A stretch of DNA of 64,000 nucleotides from Candidatus Latescibacterota bacterium (GCA_022822725.1 JAJEAN010000002.1:212127-276126); one strand, 5' to 3'; counted from the first letter of the stretch, positions 46,892 to 56,049 are shown. The notes: generated by a model from the sequence alone, not told the origin. Numbers and translations: made by a program.

Positions 46892-48289
46892 ATGCAATCG
46901 AGGTCTTTCGTGGATTCCCATCGGGAAACCGTAACGCTGATCGGCGCGGGCCTTGCCGGATCCCTGCTGGCGATCTTCCTCGCCCGTCGCGGATTCCGGG
47001 TCGAAGTGTATGAGAAACGGCCCGATATCCGCCGCGAACCGGCTGTCGACGGCCAGGCGGGACGATCGATCAATCTGGCCATGTCGGCGCGAGGCCTTCA
47101 TGCGCTGGAGCAGGTCGGCCTGCAAAACGAAGTCCTGGACATGGCGATCCCCATGGTGGGCCGGCTGATCCACCCCGTGGAAGGCGACCGGGTCCTGCAG
47201 CCCTACGGCCAGCGGGAGGATGAAGTCATCTACTCCGTTTCCCGCGGCGAACTGAACCGGTTCCTGCTGAGCGCCGCGGAACTGCAGGACGGCGTACGGC
47301 TGCATTTCAACGCCCGGTGCACCGGTCTTGAGTTCCGTACCGGCGTGCTTTACGTCCGCGACGACGCGACCAACCACGTCCACTCGCTCCGCCCCGACCG
47401 GATCATCGGCGTGGACGGCTCGGCATCGGCCATCCGGACCGCCATGATGAACGTGGGCCGGTTCGACCTCTCCCAGCAGTACCTGACCCACGGATACAAG
47501 GAACTGACCATTCCCGCCGGACCGGACGGCGCGTACAGGATGGAGCGCAATGCCCTCCATATCTGGCCGCGGGGCATGTACATGCTCATCGCGCTCCCCA
47601 ACCAGGACGGCAGTTTCACCTGCACCCTCTTCTTCCCCCACGAAGGCGAGTACAGTTTCGCCAGTCTTCTTGACCCCCGCCAGATACTGGACTTCTTCGA
47701 GATTCAGTTTCCCGATGCGACGGCGCTGATGCCCGATCTGACCGCCCTGTACCGCGACAATCCCACCGGATCCCTGGTCACCCTCAAGTGTTTTCCCTGG
47801 CATTACCGCGACCGGGCGCTGCTCCTGGGTGACGCCGCCCACGCGATCGTGCCGTTCTTCGGCCAGGGGATGAACTGCGCTTTCGAGGACTGCACCATCC
47901 TCGACGAGTGCATCGAGGCGCACTGGCCGGACTGGGGAAGCGTATTCGAATCATTCGGGCGCCGCAGGAAGGAAGACGCGGATGCCATCGCCGACATGGC
48001 GCTGGCCAATTACGTCGAGATGCGCGACCTGGTAAGCGACCCCGGTTTCCAGTTGCGGCAGAAGGTGGGTTTCCTGCTGGAACAGAAGTATCCCGACCGG
48101 TTCATCCCGCGGTATTCCATGGTATCGTTCCACCGGTTCCCCTACAGCGAGGCACTGTACCGCGGCGAGATCCAGGAGGGCATCCTCCGGGAGCTCTGCG
48201 CCTCCATCTCCTCGGCGGACCGGGTAGACTGGAACGCCGCGGATCGGCTCGTCCGCGAGCGCCTCGACGTACGGATGACGACCGGATGA
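46892..48289 (+). CDS. kmo: kynurenine 3-monooxygenase
   Basis: 465 residues from ATG 46892; the frame is open back to a GTG at 46841, but that part is within the 30-bp duplication and no ribosome site distinguishes the two. FAD-binding VTLIGAGLAGSLLAIFLARRG, the second FAD motif LLGDAAHAIVPFFGQGMNCAFEDC, and PNQDGSFTCTLFFP are all typical of KMO. It hydroxylates kynurenine using NADPH and O2. The 3' end and stop are duplicated as a 50-bp repeat. Confidence 0.93.
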   Translation: MQSRSFVDSHRETVTLIGAGLAGSLLAIFLARRGFRVEVYEKRPDIRREPAVDGQAGRSINLAMSARGLHALEQVGLQNEVLDMAIPMVGRLIHPVEGDRVLQPYGQREDEVIYSVSRGELNRFLLSAAELQDGVRLHFNARCTGLEFRTGVLYVRDDATNHVHSLRPDRIIGVDGSASAIRTAMMNVGRFDLSQQYLTHGYKELTIPAGPDGAYRMERNALHIWPRGMYMLIALPNQDGSFTCTLFFPHEGEYSFASLLDPRQILDFFEIQFPDATALMPDLTALYRDNPTGSLVTLKCFPWHYRDRALLLGDAAHAIVPFFGQGMNCAFEDCTILDECIEAHWPDWGSVFESFGRRRKEDADAIADMALANYVEMRDLVSDPGFQLRQKVGFLLEQKYPDRFIPRYSMVSFHRFPYSEALYRGEIQEGILRELCASISSADRVDWNAADRLVRERLDVRMTTG

Positions 48290-48350
48290 CGCGAGGATGA
48301 CGCCGCGGATCGGCTCGTCCGCGAGCGCCTCGACGTCCGGATGACGACCG
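48235..48350. repeat. 50-bp direct repeat over the kmo stop codon
   Basis: Copies at 48235-48284 and 48301-48350 differ at one base. The first is the end of the kmo reading frame; the second lies downstream of the stop. Smaller tacgcccgg repeats follow to about 48400. Confidence 0.93.
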
Positions 48351-48427
48351 ATACGCCCGGTACGCCCGGTTGACGCCCGGTACGCGGTACGCGGCGTGGC
48401 GGTTGCGATGGACGGCCGTACGCCGGC

Positions 48428-48456
48428 TTGACAGGGCTTAAGTACCGTTCTACATT
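48428..48456 (+). promoter_or_regulatory. sigma70-type promoter for the second kynurenine unit
   Basis: TTGACA at 48428-48433, a 17-bp spacer and TACATT at 48451-48456, about 72 bp upstream of the dehydrogenase start. It shows that the cluster is split into two transcription units. Confidence 0.7.
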
Positions 48457-48527
48457 AACCTGTTATCCGACGCGGCACACCTGGCGCGGTATATCCAAGA
48501 CCACATTCCCGGCGGTTTCGCAGCATT

Positions 48528-49967
48528 ATGCATGTACGCAACTACATCGGCGGCGAATTGCGCGAACCGGCCGGCGGCGCTTACCTGGACAATATCGAGC
48601 CCGCCACGGGTGCCGTGATCGGCAGGACGCCCGACTCCGGCACGCGGGACGTGGAGGAAGCGGTCGCCGCCGCGGAAAAGGCCTTTCCGGCCTGGTCTTC
48701 CCTGTCCGTCCAGGAACGATCCGGCCACCTCCTCCGCATCGCCGGCCTGATCGAGGAGAACCGGGAGGAACTGTCCCGGGCGGAATCGGATGACACGGGC
48801 AAGCCGGTGGCCCTGGCGGATACGGTGGATATCCCCCGCGCCGCGAGCAACTTTCGTTTCTACGCGACGGCCATCGAGCACTTCGCCAGCGATGCCCACC
48901 CCATGGGCAATACCGCGCTGAATTACACCCTTCGGGCGCCGATCGGCCTCGCCGGGTGCATTTCCCCCTGGAACCTGCCCCTCTACCTGCTGACGTGGAA
49001 GATCGCGCCGGCGCTGGCCGCCGGCAACTGCGTGATCGCCAAACCGTCGGAGCTGACGCCCACGACCGCGTTCCTGCTGTCCAGGTTATGCATCGAAGCG
49101 GGACTGCCCGCCGGTGTACTGAACATCGTGCACGGCTACGGCCACAAGGCGGGCGCCGCCGTGGCGGGCCATCCCGGCATCCCGGTCGTTTCCTTCACGG
49201 GCGGAACGGCGACGGGCAGGCGCATCGCGGCCGCGGCCGCACCGAACTTCAAGCGGGTCTCCCTCGAGCTGGGCGGCAAGAACCCGAATATCGTCTTCGC
49301 GGACTGTCCTTACGAGGATACCCTGCACACCGCACTGCTGTCCTCCTTCTCCAACCAGGGAGAGATCTGCCTGTGCGGTCCGCGCATCCTCGTCGAACGG
49401 CCCCTGTACGAGACCTTCCGGGACGATTTCGTCGAACGGACCCGACGCCTGACCGTCGGGGATCCGAGGGATGCCGGCAACCGGCTCGGCGCCGTCGTGT
49501 CCGAGGCGCACATGGACAAGATCCTGTCCTGCGTGGCACTGGCCAGGGAAGAAGGCGGGCGGGTTCTCTGCGGCGGGAAGCGGGTGCGTGTAGACGGCCG
49601 CTGCCGGGACGGGTGGTTCGTCGCGCCCACGGTGATCGAGGGCCTGCCGCCGGACTGCCGGACCAACCAGGAAGAGATCTTCGGTCCCGTGGTGACCCTC
49701 CTGCCCTTCGATTCCGACGTCGAAGCGGTGACCCAGGCCAACTGCACGCCCTATGGCCTGGCCGCCATGGTCTGGACCGACAACCTGGGCCGCGCCCACC
49801 GCGTGGCCGAACGCCTGCACGCGGGCATCATCTGGATCAACTGCTGGATGCTGCGGGACCTGCGCACGCCCTTCGGCGGCATGAAGCAGTCGGGCGTGGG
49901 CCGCGAGGGAGGATTCGAGGCCCTGCGGTTCTTCACGGAGCCCAAGAACGTGTGTATCAAGATGTAG
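48528..49967 (+). CDS. 2-aminomuconate 6-semialdehyde dehydrogenase
   Basis: 479 residues. NAD aldehyde dehydrogenase: SPWNLPLYLLTWKIAPALAAGNCVIAKPSE, SFTGGTATGRRIA, Glu in LELGGKNPNIVF, Cys in NQGEICLCGPRILVE, and MKQSGVGREGG. The overall pattern matches AMSDH rather than HpaE; context (ACMSD, deaminase, 3-HAO) fits. It oxidises 2-aminomuconate semialdehyde to 2-aminomuconate. Start at MHVRNYIGG with no strong ribosome site. Confidence 0.9.
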   Translation: MHVRNYIGGELREPAGGAYLDNIEPATGAVIGRTPDSGTRDVEEAVAAAEKAFPAWSSLSVQERSGHLLRIAGLIEENREELSRAESDDTGKPVALADTVDIPRAASNFRFYATAIEHFASDAHPMGNTALNYTLRAPIGLAGCISPWNLPLYLLTWKIAPALAAGNCVIAKPSELTPTTAFLLSRLCIEAGLPAGVLNIVHGYGHKAGAAVAGHPGIPVVSFTGGTATGRRIAAAAAPNFKRVSLELGGKNPNIVFADCPYEDTLHTALLSSFSNQGEICLCGPRILVERPLYETFRDDFVERTRRLTVGDPRDAGNRLGAVVSEAHMDKILSCVALAREEGGRVLCGGKRVRVDGRCRDGWFVAPTVIEGLPPDCRTNQEEIFGPVVTLLPFDSDVEAVTQANCTPYGLAAMVWTDNLGRAHRVAERLHAGIIWINCWMLRDLRTPFGGMKQSGVGREGGFEALRFFTEPKNVCIKM

Positions 49968-50028
49968 CGGACGGTATGACGGTACGGACGGTATCCCTCA
50001 GGACCAGGATGAACGCGGAGACACGGCA

Positions 50029-50442
50029 ATGCAACAGCACTACGATTCCGATCGGGCCCCCGAGCCGGTGGGACCCTATCCCCATGCCCGAAGGGTGGGG
50101 AACCTGCTGTTTCTTTCGGGCATCGGGCCCCGCGCCAGGGACCGGCAGGAGATTCCGGGCGTGACCCTGGGGCCGGACGGCGAGATCGCGTCTTATGATA
50201 TCGAGCAGCAATGCCACGCTGTTTTCCACAACGTCCGCTGCGTCCTGGAAGACGCGGGCAGCGCCTGGGAGAACCTCGTGGACATCACCGTGTACCTCAC
50301 CGACATGGAAAAGGACTTCGCGGTATTCAACCGGATCTACCGCGAGTATTTCCGGGAGCATCAGCCCTGCCGCACGACGGTTGGCGTTTCCCGCCTGCCC
50401 ACCCGGATTGCCATCGAATTGAAGTGCATCGCTACGATCTGA
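50029..50442 (+). CDS. RidA-family 2-aminomuconate deaminase
   Basis: 137 residues, GGAG 8 nt before the ATG. RidA/YjgF fold with PEPVGPYPHARRVGNLLFLSGIGPRA, VDITVYLTDMEKDF and FREHQPCRTTVGVSRLP (the conserved Arg of the active site). Bacterial 2-aminomuconate deaminases of the kynurenine/nitrobenzoate pathways belong to this family. It removes ammonia from 2-aminomuconate. Sixteen bp separate it from the dioxygenase gene. Confidence 0.88.
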   Translation: MQQHYDSDRAPEPVGPYPHARRVGNLLFLSGIGPRARDRQEIPGVTLGPDGEIASYDIEQQCHAVFHNVRCVLEDAGSAWENLVDITVYLTDMEKDFAVFNRIYREYFREHQPCRTTVGVSRLPTRIAIELKCIATI

Positions 50443-50457
50443 ACAAGGAGGTCGATC

Positions 50458-50982
50458 ATGGCCGTAACGGCTCCATTCAATTTCAAGGCCTGGATAGACG
50501 AACACAGGCACCTGCTCAAGCCTCCGGTCGGCAACCAGTGCGTCTATACGGAGGCCGAAGACTTCATCGTCATGGTCGTCGGCGGGCCGAACGCCCGCAA
50601 GGACTACCACTACAATGAAGGCGAAGAGTTCTTCTACCAGGTGGAGGGCGATATCGTCCTGAAGATCATCGACGACGGAAAACCGGTGGACGTCCACATC
50701 CGGGAAGGCGAGATCTTCCTCCTGCCGGCCGGGGTTCCGCATTCGCCCCAGAGACCGGCGGACACCGTGGGCCTGGTCATGGAAACCAAACGCAGAACCG
50801 GGGAGATCGACGGGTTCATGTGGTATTGCGAAAGCTGCGGGGAGAAACTCTACGAGGAACGGTTCGAGCTGGAAGACATCGTCAGCCAGTTGCCGCCCGT
50901 CATGAACCGGTTCTTCAGCAGCGAGAATCACCGTACGTGCAAGATCTGCGGCGCGGTCATGCCGAGACCGGAAGGCGGGTGA
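50458..50982 (+). CDS. 3-hydroxyanthranilate 3,4-dioxygenase
   Basis: 174 residues, AAGGAGG 6 nt before the ATG. Cupin-fold extradiol enzyme: iron ligands His and Glu in DYHYNEGEEFFYQ and His in PAGVPHSPQRP. The C-terminal half carries two CxxC pairs (CESCGE, CKICGA) that form the rubredoxin-like second metal site of bacterial enzymes. It opens the ring of 3-hydroxyanthranilate; its product is the substrate of the ACMSD encoded 5 kb upstream. Confidence 0.95.
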   Translation: MAVTAPFNFKAWIDEHRHLLKPPVGNQCVYTEAEDFIVMVVGGPNARKDYHYNEGEEFFYQVEGDIVLKIIDDGKPVDVHIREGEIFLLPAGVPHSPQRPADTVGLVMETKRRTGEIDGFMWYCESCGEKLYEERFELEDIVSQLPPVMNRFFSSENHRTCKICGAVMPRPEGG

Positions 50983-51190
50983 TCGGGAGACAACGTAACC
51001 TTCGAAGATATATGTATTGTTTTCTGCGGGTTTATTCAGGCCTTTTCCGACTAAATCACTGTACAGCGTCGGCGATCGCGTTTACGGGACGGACTTGACA
51101 TCCCAACGCAGGTAAAATCGGCAAAAATTGCGGATTCCTGCGAAAAAACGCGTCCGTAGTCCGGATTTTAAGCAAAAAATCGGCAAAAAG
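50983..51190. other. AT-richer intergenic region after the dioxygenase gene
   Basis: About 208 bp with no gene. aatcggcaaaaa occurs twice (about 51117 and 51178). A TTGACA near 51096 has no -10 at a good distance. No clear terminator. Confidence 0.5.
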
Positions 51191-51219
51191 TTGACAAAAT
51201 GTCGATTTGTGCTTATCTT
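51191..51219 (+). promoter_or_regulatory. consensus sigma70-type promoter for the 84-residue gene
   Basis: TTGACA at 51191-51196, a 17-bp spacer and TATCTT at 51214-51219. The best promoter in the window; it lies 43 bp before ATG 51262. Confidence 0.8.
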
Positions 51220-51261
51220 TTGTTTAGTAGTCCGGTGGTGCTTTCGGAAAGGGGGTAGAAT

Positions 51262-51516
51262 ATGGTCCTGATTTACCGCGGATTCGAAGGCAACAGGGTG
51301 TTCAAGTGGTGCCGGGGAGACTCGGACCGGGTCAGCGTGATGTTTCCGGCGAAACCCTTCTTCAGCCGGTGCATCAGCCGCGTGCTGGACGAAACGCGCG
51401 CCGGCAAATCCGTCCTGGCCTGGGGAGATCCCGAAGGCCTGTCCCGGCTGGGCATGGCCCTCAACGAGCGGCACATCCCGACCACGCCCTTCGGTGATGG
51501 AATCGCCATGCACTGA
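51262..51516 (+). CDS. 84-residue protein of unknown function with strong expression signals
   Basis: Begins MVLIYRGFEGNRVFKWCRGD and runs to HIPTTPFGDGIAMH. The gene has AAAGGGGGT about 6 nt before the ATG and a near-perfect promoter. No signal peptide or membrane segment; one helical stretch (FFSRCISRVLDETRAGKSVL) and an Asp/Gly-rich end. It is transcribed alone and converges with the porin gene. I do not recognise the family. Confidence 0.72.
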   Translation: MVLIYRGFEGNRVFKWCRGDSDRVSVMFPAKPFFSRCISRVLDETRAGKSVLAWGDPEGLSRLGMALNERHIPTTPFGDGIAMH

Positions 51517-51556
51517 TCGCGGCTGGCGAAACCCGAATCGACGCTTTGCCTGCTGG

Positions 51557-52756
51557 TCAGAACGCCAGGCCCAGCTGCAGGGTGTATTTGTTCGTGTTCT
51601 CGCCGCTACCGCCCCTGGCTGTTCCATATTCCCTGTCGTGGATCCATTCGAACGTGCTGAAGAGCACGTCCTTCCACAAGTCGACGGTGACTACGGACAG
51701 GTAGCGATTCGATGGTATGCCGAGTCCCGCCGCCTCCGATGTGCCCTGATACCCCAGCGTGAATTCTCCACCTCTTCCCGCAAGTTCGAATCCATAGCCG
51801 GCCTCCAGAGACCAGGCCGCCGGTCGGGCGCCCCGGCCGTCGAAAGCCAGCACGCCGGGTGCGTATCGATTCTGGGAAATCATGTATTCGGCGGCGAATG
51901 CAACACCGCTGTAGCGAATGGCAGTAGCCACCGACCATCCGGGTACCCGTTCATCGACGCCGGCAGGTGGCCCGCCGTGGTCGGCGTCGTGGTCGGCGTC
52001 GTGCGCTTCGCCTTCATGGCCGAACACCTCTTCCTGAAAACCGGCCAGCGTGCCCAGGTCATCGATAAACGACAGGTTGAAGGCGATTTCGTCTTCTTCG
52101 TCCACGTGTTTCTTATAGCCCACCGCGGCGCCGAAACCCGACCTGGGTTCCTCCGAGCGCGCATCGTCACCGTAATACCCGTAGACGCTGCCCAGGAACT
52201 CGCCGCGTGAAATGCCCAGCAACAGGGATTTTTCCCTTTTGGATCCGAACTCGAAAGACAGCGGATCGACAATCGCGCCGGTTTCGAAGGGGCCGATACT
52301 GGCATCGTGCGCCGCGTGGACTTCGGCCAGTTCGAACATGGTAAAGGGAAGGAATTGTACGCCGCCCTTGAGCCACCAGCTGCCGTTGGGCGGTCCGACG
52401 ATGATCGTACCCGTAAAGATCCCAAGAGCGTGCCCCTCCTCCTCTTCATCGTGATCATCCTCATGCTCGTGAATCCATCCGAATTCCGAGCCGATCCATG
52501 GGTGGGGTTCGATGCCAACGCCCATTTCCAACTGTTCGGCCGCCGTGGAGGTGGAAGTTTCCCCCTCGGACGACTGTTTACGTGATATGGTAAACTCCGC
52601 AACCCCTCCGATTTCGATAAACCTGAGCAACGACTCCTCGCCGGAACGCTCTTCGGCTTCCTGCGCGGAGGCGAAGCCGATGCACAGCACGGCCGGAAAT
52701 ACTATGGCAAGGGAAACCAGGATCTGTGCCGGGCTTTTCAACGGGCTAATTCCCAT
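51557..52756 (-). CDS. LbtU-like outer-membrane porin
   Basis: 399 residues from ATG 52756 (GGAAG 9 nt upstream); a GTG 15 nt earlier is in frame but less likely. The signal peptide ends near residue 32 (GFASA-QE). The body is built of amphipathic beta-strands (GIEPHPWIGSEFGWI, SVATAIRYSGVAFAAEYMIS, LEAGYGFELA) and ends in an aromatic-containing strand (YTLQLGLAF). Extracellular or periplasmic loops are strongly acidic with His (HEHEDDHDEEEEGHA; AHDADHDADHGG). Sequence style matches the LbtU siderophore-porin family of Legionella. A minus-strand promoter precedes it. Iron or other metal transport is the likely role (inference). Confidence 0.8.
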   Translation of the reverse strand: MGISPLKSPAQILVSLAIVFPAVLCIGFASAQEAEERSGEESLLRFIEIGGVAEFTISRKQSSEGETSTSTAAEQLEMGVGIEPHPWIGSEFGWIHEHEDDHDEEEEGHALGIFTGTIIVGPPNGSWWLKGGVQFLPFTMFELAEVHAAHDASIGPFETGAIVDPLSFEFGSKREKSLLLGISRGEFLGSVYGYYGDDARSEEPRSGFGAAVGYKKHVDEEDEIAFNLSFIDDLGTLAGFQEEVFGHEGEAHDADHDADHGGPPAGVDERVPGWSVATAIRYSGVAFAAEYMISQNRYAPGVLAFDGRGARPAAWSLEAGYGFELAGRGGEFTLGYQGTSEAAGLGIPSNRYLSVVTVDLWKDVLFSTFEWIHDREYGTARGGSGENTNKYTLQLGLAF

Positions 52757-52817
52757 GATCGGTACTTCCACTGTCTCATGACAACCAGCAACCCATACTT
52801 GTTTTTAGTCTGCATTA

Positions 52818-52846
52818 AATAAATAGTTATGTGAGATATGTGTCAA
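52818..52846 (-). promoter_or_regulatory. promoter of the LbtU-like porin gene
   Basis: On the minus strand TTGACA (52846-52841), a 17-bp spacer and TTTATT (52823-52818), within an AT-rich stretch about 62 bp before the start codon. Confidence 0.6.
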
Positions 52847-52874
52847 TAGTTAGATTTAGAAAATATCGTGCGGG

Positions 52875-52904
52875 TCTTTCGCGTACGGATCTTTCGCGTA
52901 CGGA
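52875..52904. repeat. 15-bp perfect tandem duplication
   Basis: tctttcgcgtacgga twice (52875-52889, 52890-52904), in the gap between the porin promoter and the cupin gene. Confidence 0.93.
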
Positions 52905-53023
52905 CGCCGCGTGGGTTGGATTTCACCCGTAAAGGTTGGTGAGTCTACGAGGGATATACCGAAAATCGGCTGCAGCCGGCGGGTGGGCGCCGGATATGCA
53001 CGTTCCCGACGGATCGATCCGGT

Positions 53024-53341
53024 TCAGGGATGGGGCGCCATGAAAACCAGGACCACCAGCCGACCTTCGCTCGAGTTGCGTACGCCGTGGTCTACGCCGG
53101 GAGGACACAGCACCGCCGTACCGGGAACGCCCTTTACGGTTTCGTCGCCGACCGTGAAATCGCCGTTCCCTTCCAGCACGTAGTAGATCTTGTCGTTTTC
53201 GGCGTGGCTGTGGGCCTTCTGTTCCTGGCCGGGTTCGAAACAGTAGATATCGCAGAACATGCGATCCGTATCGAAGAGATTGACCTTCTGGAACTTGTCA
53301 TCCGAGAAACGTTTCTGATCCGGGACGTACGCCGCTGGCAT
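53024..53341 (-). CDS. small cupin-domain protein
   Basis: 105 residues from ATG 53341 (AGGAG 11 nt upstream). Single cupin: FEPGQEQKAHSHAENDKIYYVLEGNG (HxH...Glu) and PGVDHGVRNSS (His). The metal ligands of motif 1 and 2 are present. It could be a dioxygenase, isomerase or binding protein; no partner gene suggests which. It lies divergent from the tRNA-dihydrouridine synthase gene. Confidence 0.88.
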   Translation of the reverse strand: MPAAYVPDQKRFSDDKFQKVNLFDTDRMFCDIYCFEPGQEQKAHSHAENDKIYYVLEGNGDFTVGDETVKGVPGTAVLCPPGVDHGVRNSSEGRLVVLVFMAPHP

Positions 53342-53530
53342 GGTGGCAGGCTCCTGTGACAACGCATTGAGGGACAGGCCGCCCGGGCAGACAAAGACCT
53401 TGCGATCCGTCGGTGCCCCGGCTTACTTTTAACGCGATTGAATGTATCCGCGCAACGTCCGGATGTCAACCGGCATCACGTGCGGACCTCGATATCACGC
53501 TGGAGAAAAACGAGGAATCGTCCTGCACGC

Positions 53531-54535
53531 ATGACCCATGAAATCGCCATAGGCCCGCACCGCATAAAGTCGCTCAGGCCGGGCATGCCCATCCTCACGC
53601 TGGCGCCCATGGCGGGCATCAGCAACTGGCCGTTTCGTCTGATCTGCGCGAAGATGGGTGCGCAGATGGTCGGCGTGGAGTTCATCAACTGCAACGCCAT
53701 TCTCCACCGGAACCCGAAGACGCTGCAGATGATGAACTTCTGCGATGCCGACATCTACCGCGATACCGGCATGTCGCTCCTCGCCGCCCAGATCTACGGG
53801 AACGACATCGGCCGCATGGTGGAGGGCGCGCTGGTCCTGGAGGACAAGGGCGCGCAGATCATGGACATCAACTTCGGGTGCTCCGTGCCCAAGATCCTGC
53901 GTTCCGACTCCGGCGCCGCCTTCCTCAAGGACATCGACCGGATGATGAACGCGGTGCGCAGTGTGGCCGAGGCCGTCTCGATCCCCGTCATCATCAAGAC
54001 CCGCCTGGGGTGGGATCACGACAACATCAGCATCCTGGAGGTGGTGAAGCGCGCCGCGGATTCCGGCGCCCACGCGGTGGCGGTGCACGCCCGCACCGTG
54101 GCGCAGAAGTTCAACGGGAACGCGGACTGGTCATGGATCGCCCGCGCCGTGGAAGTCTCTCCCGTGCCGATCTTCGGAAACGGCGACGTGTTCACCTACG
54201 AGGACGCCGTGCGCATGGTGGAAGAGACGGGGTGCGCCGGCGTGATGATCGCCCGGGCCGCGAGGGACAACCCCTACATCTTCTCCGGCGCGCGGATACC
54301 GTCGTTTTCCGAGCGCGTCCGACTCGCCCGGGACCACCTGGGCATGATGGTGGAGTACAAGGGGGAGAAGGTGGGCGTGATGGAAATGCGCAAGTTCTTC
54401 GCCTCTTACTTCAAGGGCTTCCCCAACGCGTCTCACCTGAGGACCAGCCTCGTCCAGGTGGATACGGTCACGCAGGCCCACCGGATTCTTGACGAATGGG
54501 TGACTGATTCGGATCGTCAGTCGTATGATGCTTGA
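53531..54535 (+). CDS. dus: tRNA-dihydrouridine synthase
   Basis: 334 residues from ATG 53531; GAGGA lies 14 nt upstream, somewhat far. FMN-dependent Dus family: LTLAPMAGISNWPFRLICAKMGA, IMDINFGCSVPKILRSDSGA with the catalytic Cys, VIIKTRLGWD, VAVHARTVAQKFNG and FGNGDVFTYEDA. It reduces uridines in tRNA. DusB-type by overall pattern. The last 68 bp overlap the 3' end of phoU on the other strand. Confidence 0.94.
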   Translation: MTHEIAIGPHRIKSLRPGMPILTLAPMAGISNWPFRLICAKMGAQMVGVEFINCNAILHRNPKTLQMMNFCDADIYRDTGMSLLAAQIYGNDIGRMVEGALVLEDKGAQIMDINFGCSVPKILRSDSGAAFLKDIDRMMNAVRSVAEAVSIPVIIKTRLGWDHDNISILEVVKRAADSGAHAVAVHARTVAQKFNGNADWSWIARAVEVSPVPIFGNGDVFTYEDAVRMVEETGCAGVMIARAARDNPYIFSGARIPSFSERVRLARDHLGMMVEYKGEKVGVMEMRKFFASYFKGFPNASHLRTSLVQVDTVTQAHRILDEWVTDSDRQSYDA

Positions 54536-55172
54536 TCACGCGGCCCTGGGAGAAATACACCACGCCTTCGGCGATGTTCGTGGCGTGATCGGCCAGGCGT
54601 TCTATGTGGCGGGAAATGAAGATCAGCAGCATCGCCTGGGGCACCGACCCTGAATCCTCCTTCATGCAGGCCAGCATTTCCTCGAAGATCTGGTCCTGCA
54701 GCTGATTGACCTCCTCATCCCTGTCGCAGACGTCCAGGGCCAGCGTCTCGTCTCCACGAACGAAGGCGTTGAGGCTGTCCTTGACCATGGACTGGGAAAG
54801 ATCCGCCATGCGCGGCAGATCGATGAGCGGTTTCAGGTGCGGCATCACGGTAAGCTTCTTCGTCTTCTTGGCGATGTTGACGGCGATGTCGCCCAGCCGT
54901 TCCAGGTCGATCGTGATCTTCATGCTGGCCGCGACAAAGCGCAGGTCCCGCGCAATGGGGTGCTGGAGCGCCAGCAGCCGGATACACTGCTCGTCGATCT
55001 CCAGTTCCATGGCGTCGATGGGCTGGTCGCCGGCGATGACCTGATCGCACAAGTCGACATCGCGCTCCATGAACGCGGTGACCGCCCGGGCGATCTGTGC
55101 CTCGACCAGCGCCGCCATATTCAGCAGGGCGGACCTCAGGCCTTCCAGTTGTTGTTGAAGGTGGGTTTCCAT
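54468..55172 (-). CDS. phoU: phosphate-signalling protein PhoU
   Basis: 234 residues. Two three-helix bundle halves with the family pattern (LEGLRSALLNMAALVEAQIARAV, IDLERLGDIAVNIAKKTKKL, HIERLADHATNIAEGVVYFSQGR). It couples Pst activity to phosphate signalling. It is the last gene of pstCAB-phoU, 47 bp after pstB. Its last 22 codons overlap the convergent dus gene. Confidence 0.95.
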   Translation of the reverse strand: METHLQQQLEGLRSALLNMAALVEAQIARAVTAFMERDVDLCDQVIAGDQPIDAMELEIDEQCIRLLALQHPIARDLRFVAASMKITIDLERLGDIAVNIAKKTKKLTVMPHLKPLIDLPRMADLSQSMVKDSLNAFVRGDETLALDVCDRDEEVNQLQDQIFEEMLACMKEDSGSVPQAMLLIFISRHIERLADHATNIAEGVVYFSQGRVIKHHTTDDPNQSPIRQESGGPA

Positions 55173-55219
55173 GGTCGCTGTCCAAGGGATTCAGGCCGCG
55201 GCGCCAGCCGGCCGCAACG

Positions 55220-56017
55220 CTATCCCGCCCGGCCCGTGATGTAGTCTTCCGTACGCCGGTCCCGGGGCGTGGTGAACATCGCGTCGGTCACGCCCGTTTC
55301 CACCAGTTCTCCGTGGAGCATGAAGGCTGTGAAATCGGACACGCGGGCCGCCTGCTGCATGTTGTGCGTCACGATAACAATGGTGTAATCTTCCTTCAGA
55401 TCAAGCATTAATTCCTCGATCCTGGACGTGGCGACGGGGTCCAGCGACGAGCATGGCTCGTCCATGAGCAGCACTTCCGGTTCGACGGCGACCGCCCGCG
55501 CGATGCAGAGACGCTGCTGCTGTCCGGCGGAAAGTTCGAGCGCGCTTTCCTCGAGCTGGTCCTGGACTTCTTCCCACAGCACGGCCCTGCGCAGGCACCT
55601 TTCCACGATCTCATCGAGGAATCCCCCGGACTTGACGCCATGGATGCGGGGACCGTAGGCCACGTTCTCGTAGATCGACTTGGGGAAGGGGTTCGGCTGC
55701 TGGAACACCATGCCGACGCGGCGGCGCAGGCGCGTCACGTCCACGTCCGGACCGTAGATGTCTTCTCCGTTCATCCGGATCGATCCCGTCATTCGGATCC
55801 GGGGAACCAGGTCGTTCATCCGGTTCATCAGCCGAAGCAGCGTGGTCTTCCCGCATCCCGAGGGGCCTATGTACGCCGTGATGCCGTGACGTTCGATGGA
55901 CATGGTGACGTTTCGCAGGGCCGGGTGCTCTCCATACCAGAAGGAAATGTCTTCGATGTCGATCACCGGAAGATCCTGCACGATCTTCGGTGTGGACGGT
56001 CCGTGTGCTGTCGTCAT
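55220..56017 (-). CDS. pstB: phosphate ABC transporter ATP-binding protein
   Basis: 265 residues, AAAGGAAC before the ATG. Walker A (GPSGCGKTT), signature ([14 protein letters not shown]), Walker B ([12 protein letters not shown]) and switch His (VTHNMQQA). The FYG-like [15 protein letters not shown] opening is typical of PstB. It powers phosphate import through PstCA. Confidence 0.96.
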   Translation of the reverse strand: MTTAHGPSTPKIVQDLPVIDIEDISFWYGEHPALRNVTMSIERHGITAYIGPSGCGKTTLLRLMNRMNDLVPRIRMTGSIRMNGEDIYGPDVDVTRLRRRVGMVFQQPNPFPKSIYENVAYGPRIHGVKSGGFLDEIVERCLRRAVLWEEVQDQLEESALELSAGQQQRLCIARAVAVEPEVLLMDEPCSSLDPVATSRIEELMLDLKEDYTIVIVTHNMQQAARVSDFTAFMLHGELVETGVTDAMFTTPRDRRTEDYITGRAG

Positions 56018-56049
56018 GGACTGAAGTTCCTTTGAGGCGCGCGGTCTGG

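Noticed and set aside
50983..51190. An RNA gene or riboswitch in the AT-richer gap
   Set aside because: No stable long stem or recognisable riboswitch core was seen; only a short duplicated aatcggcaaaaa motif.
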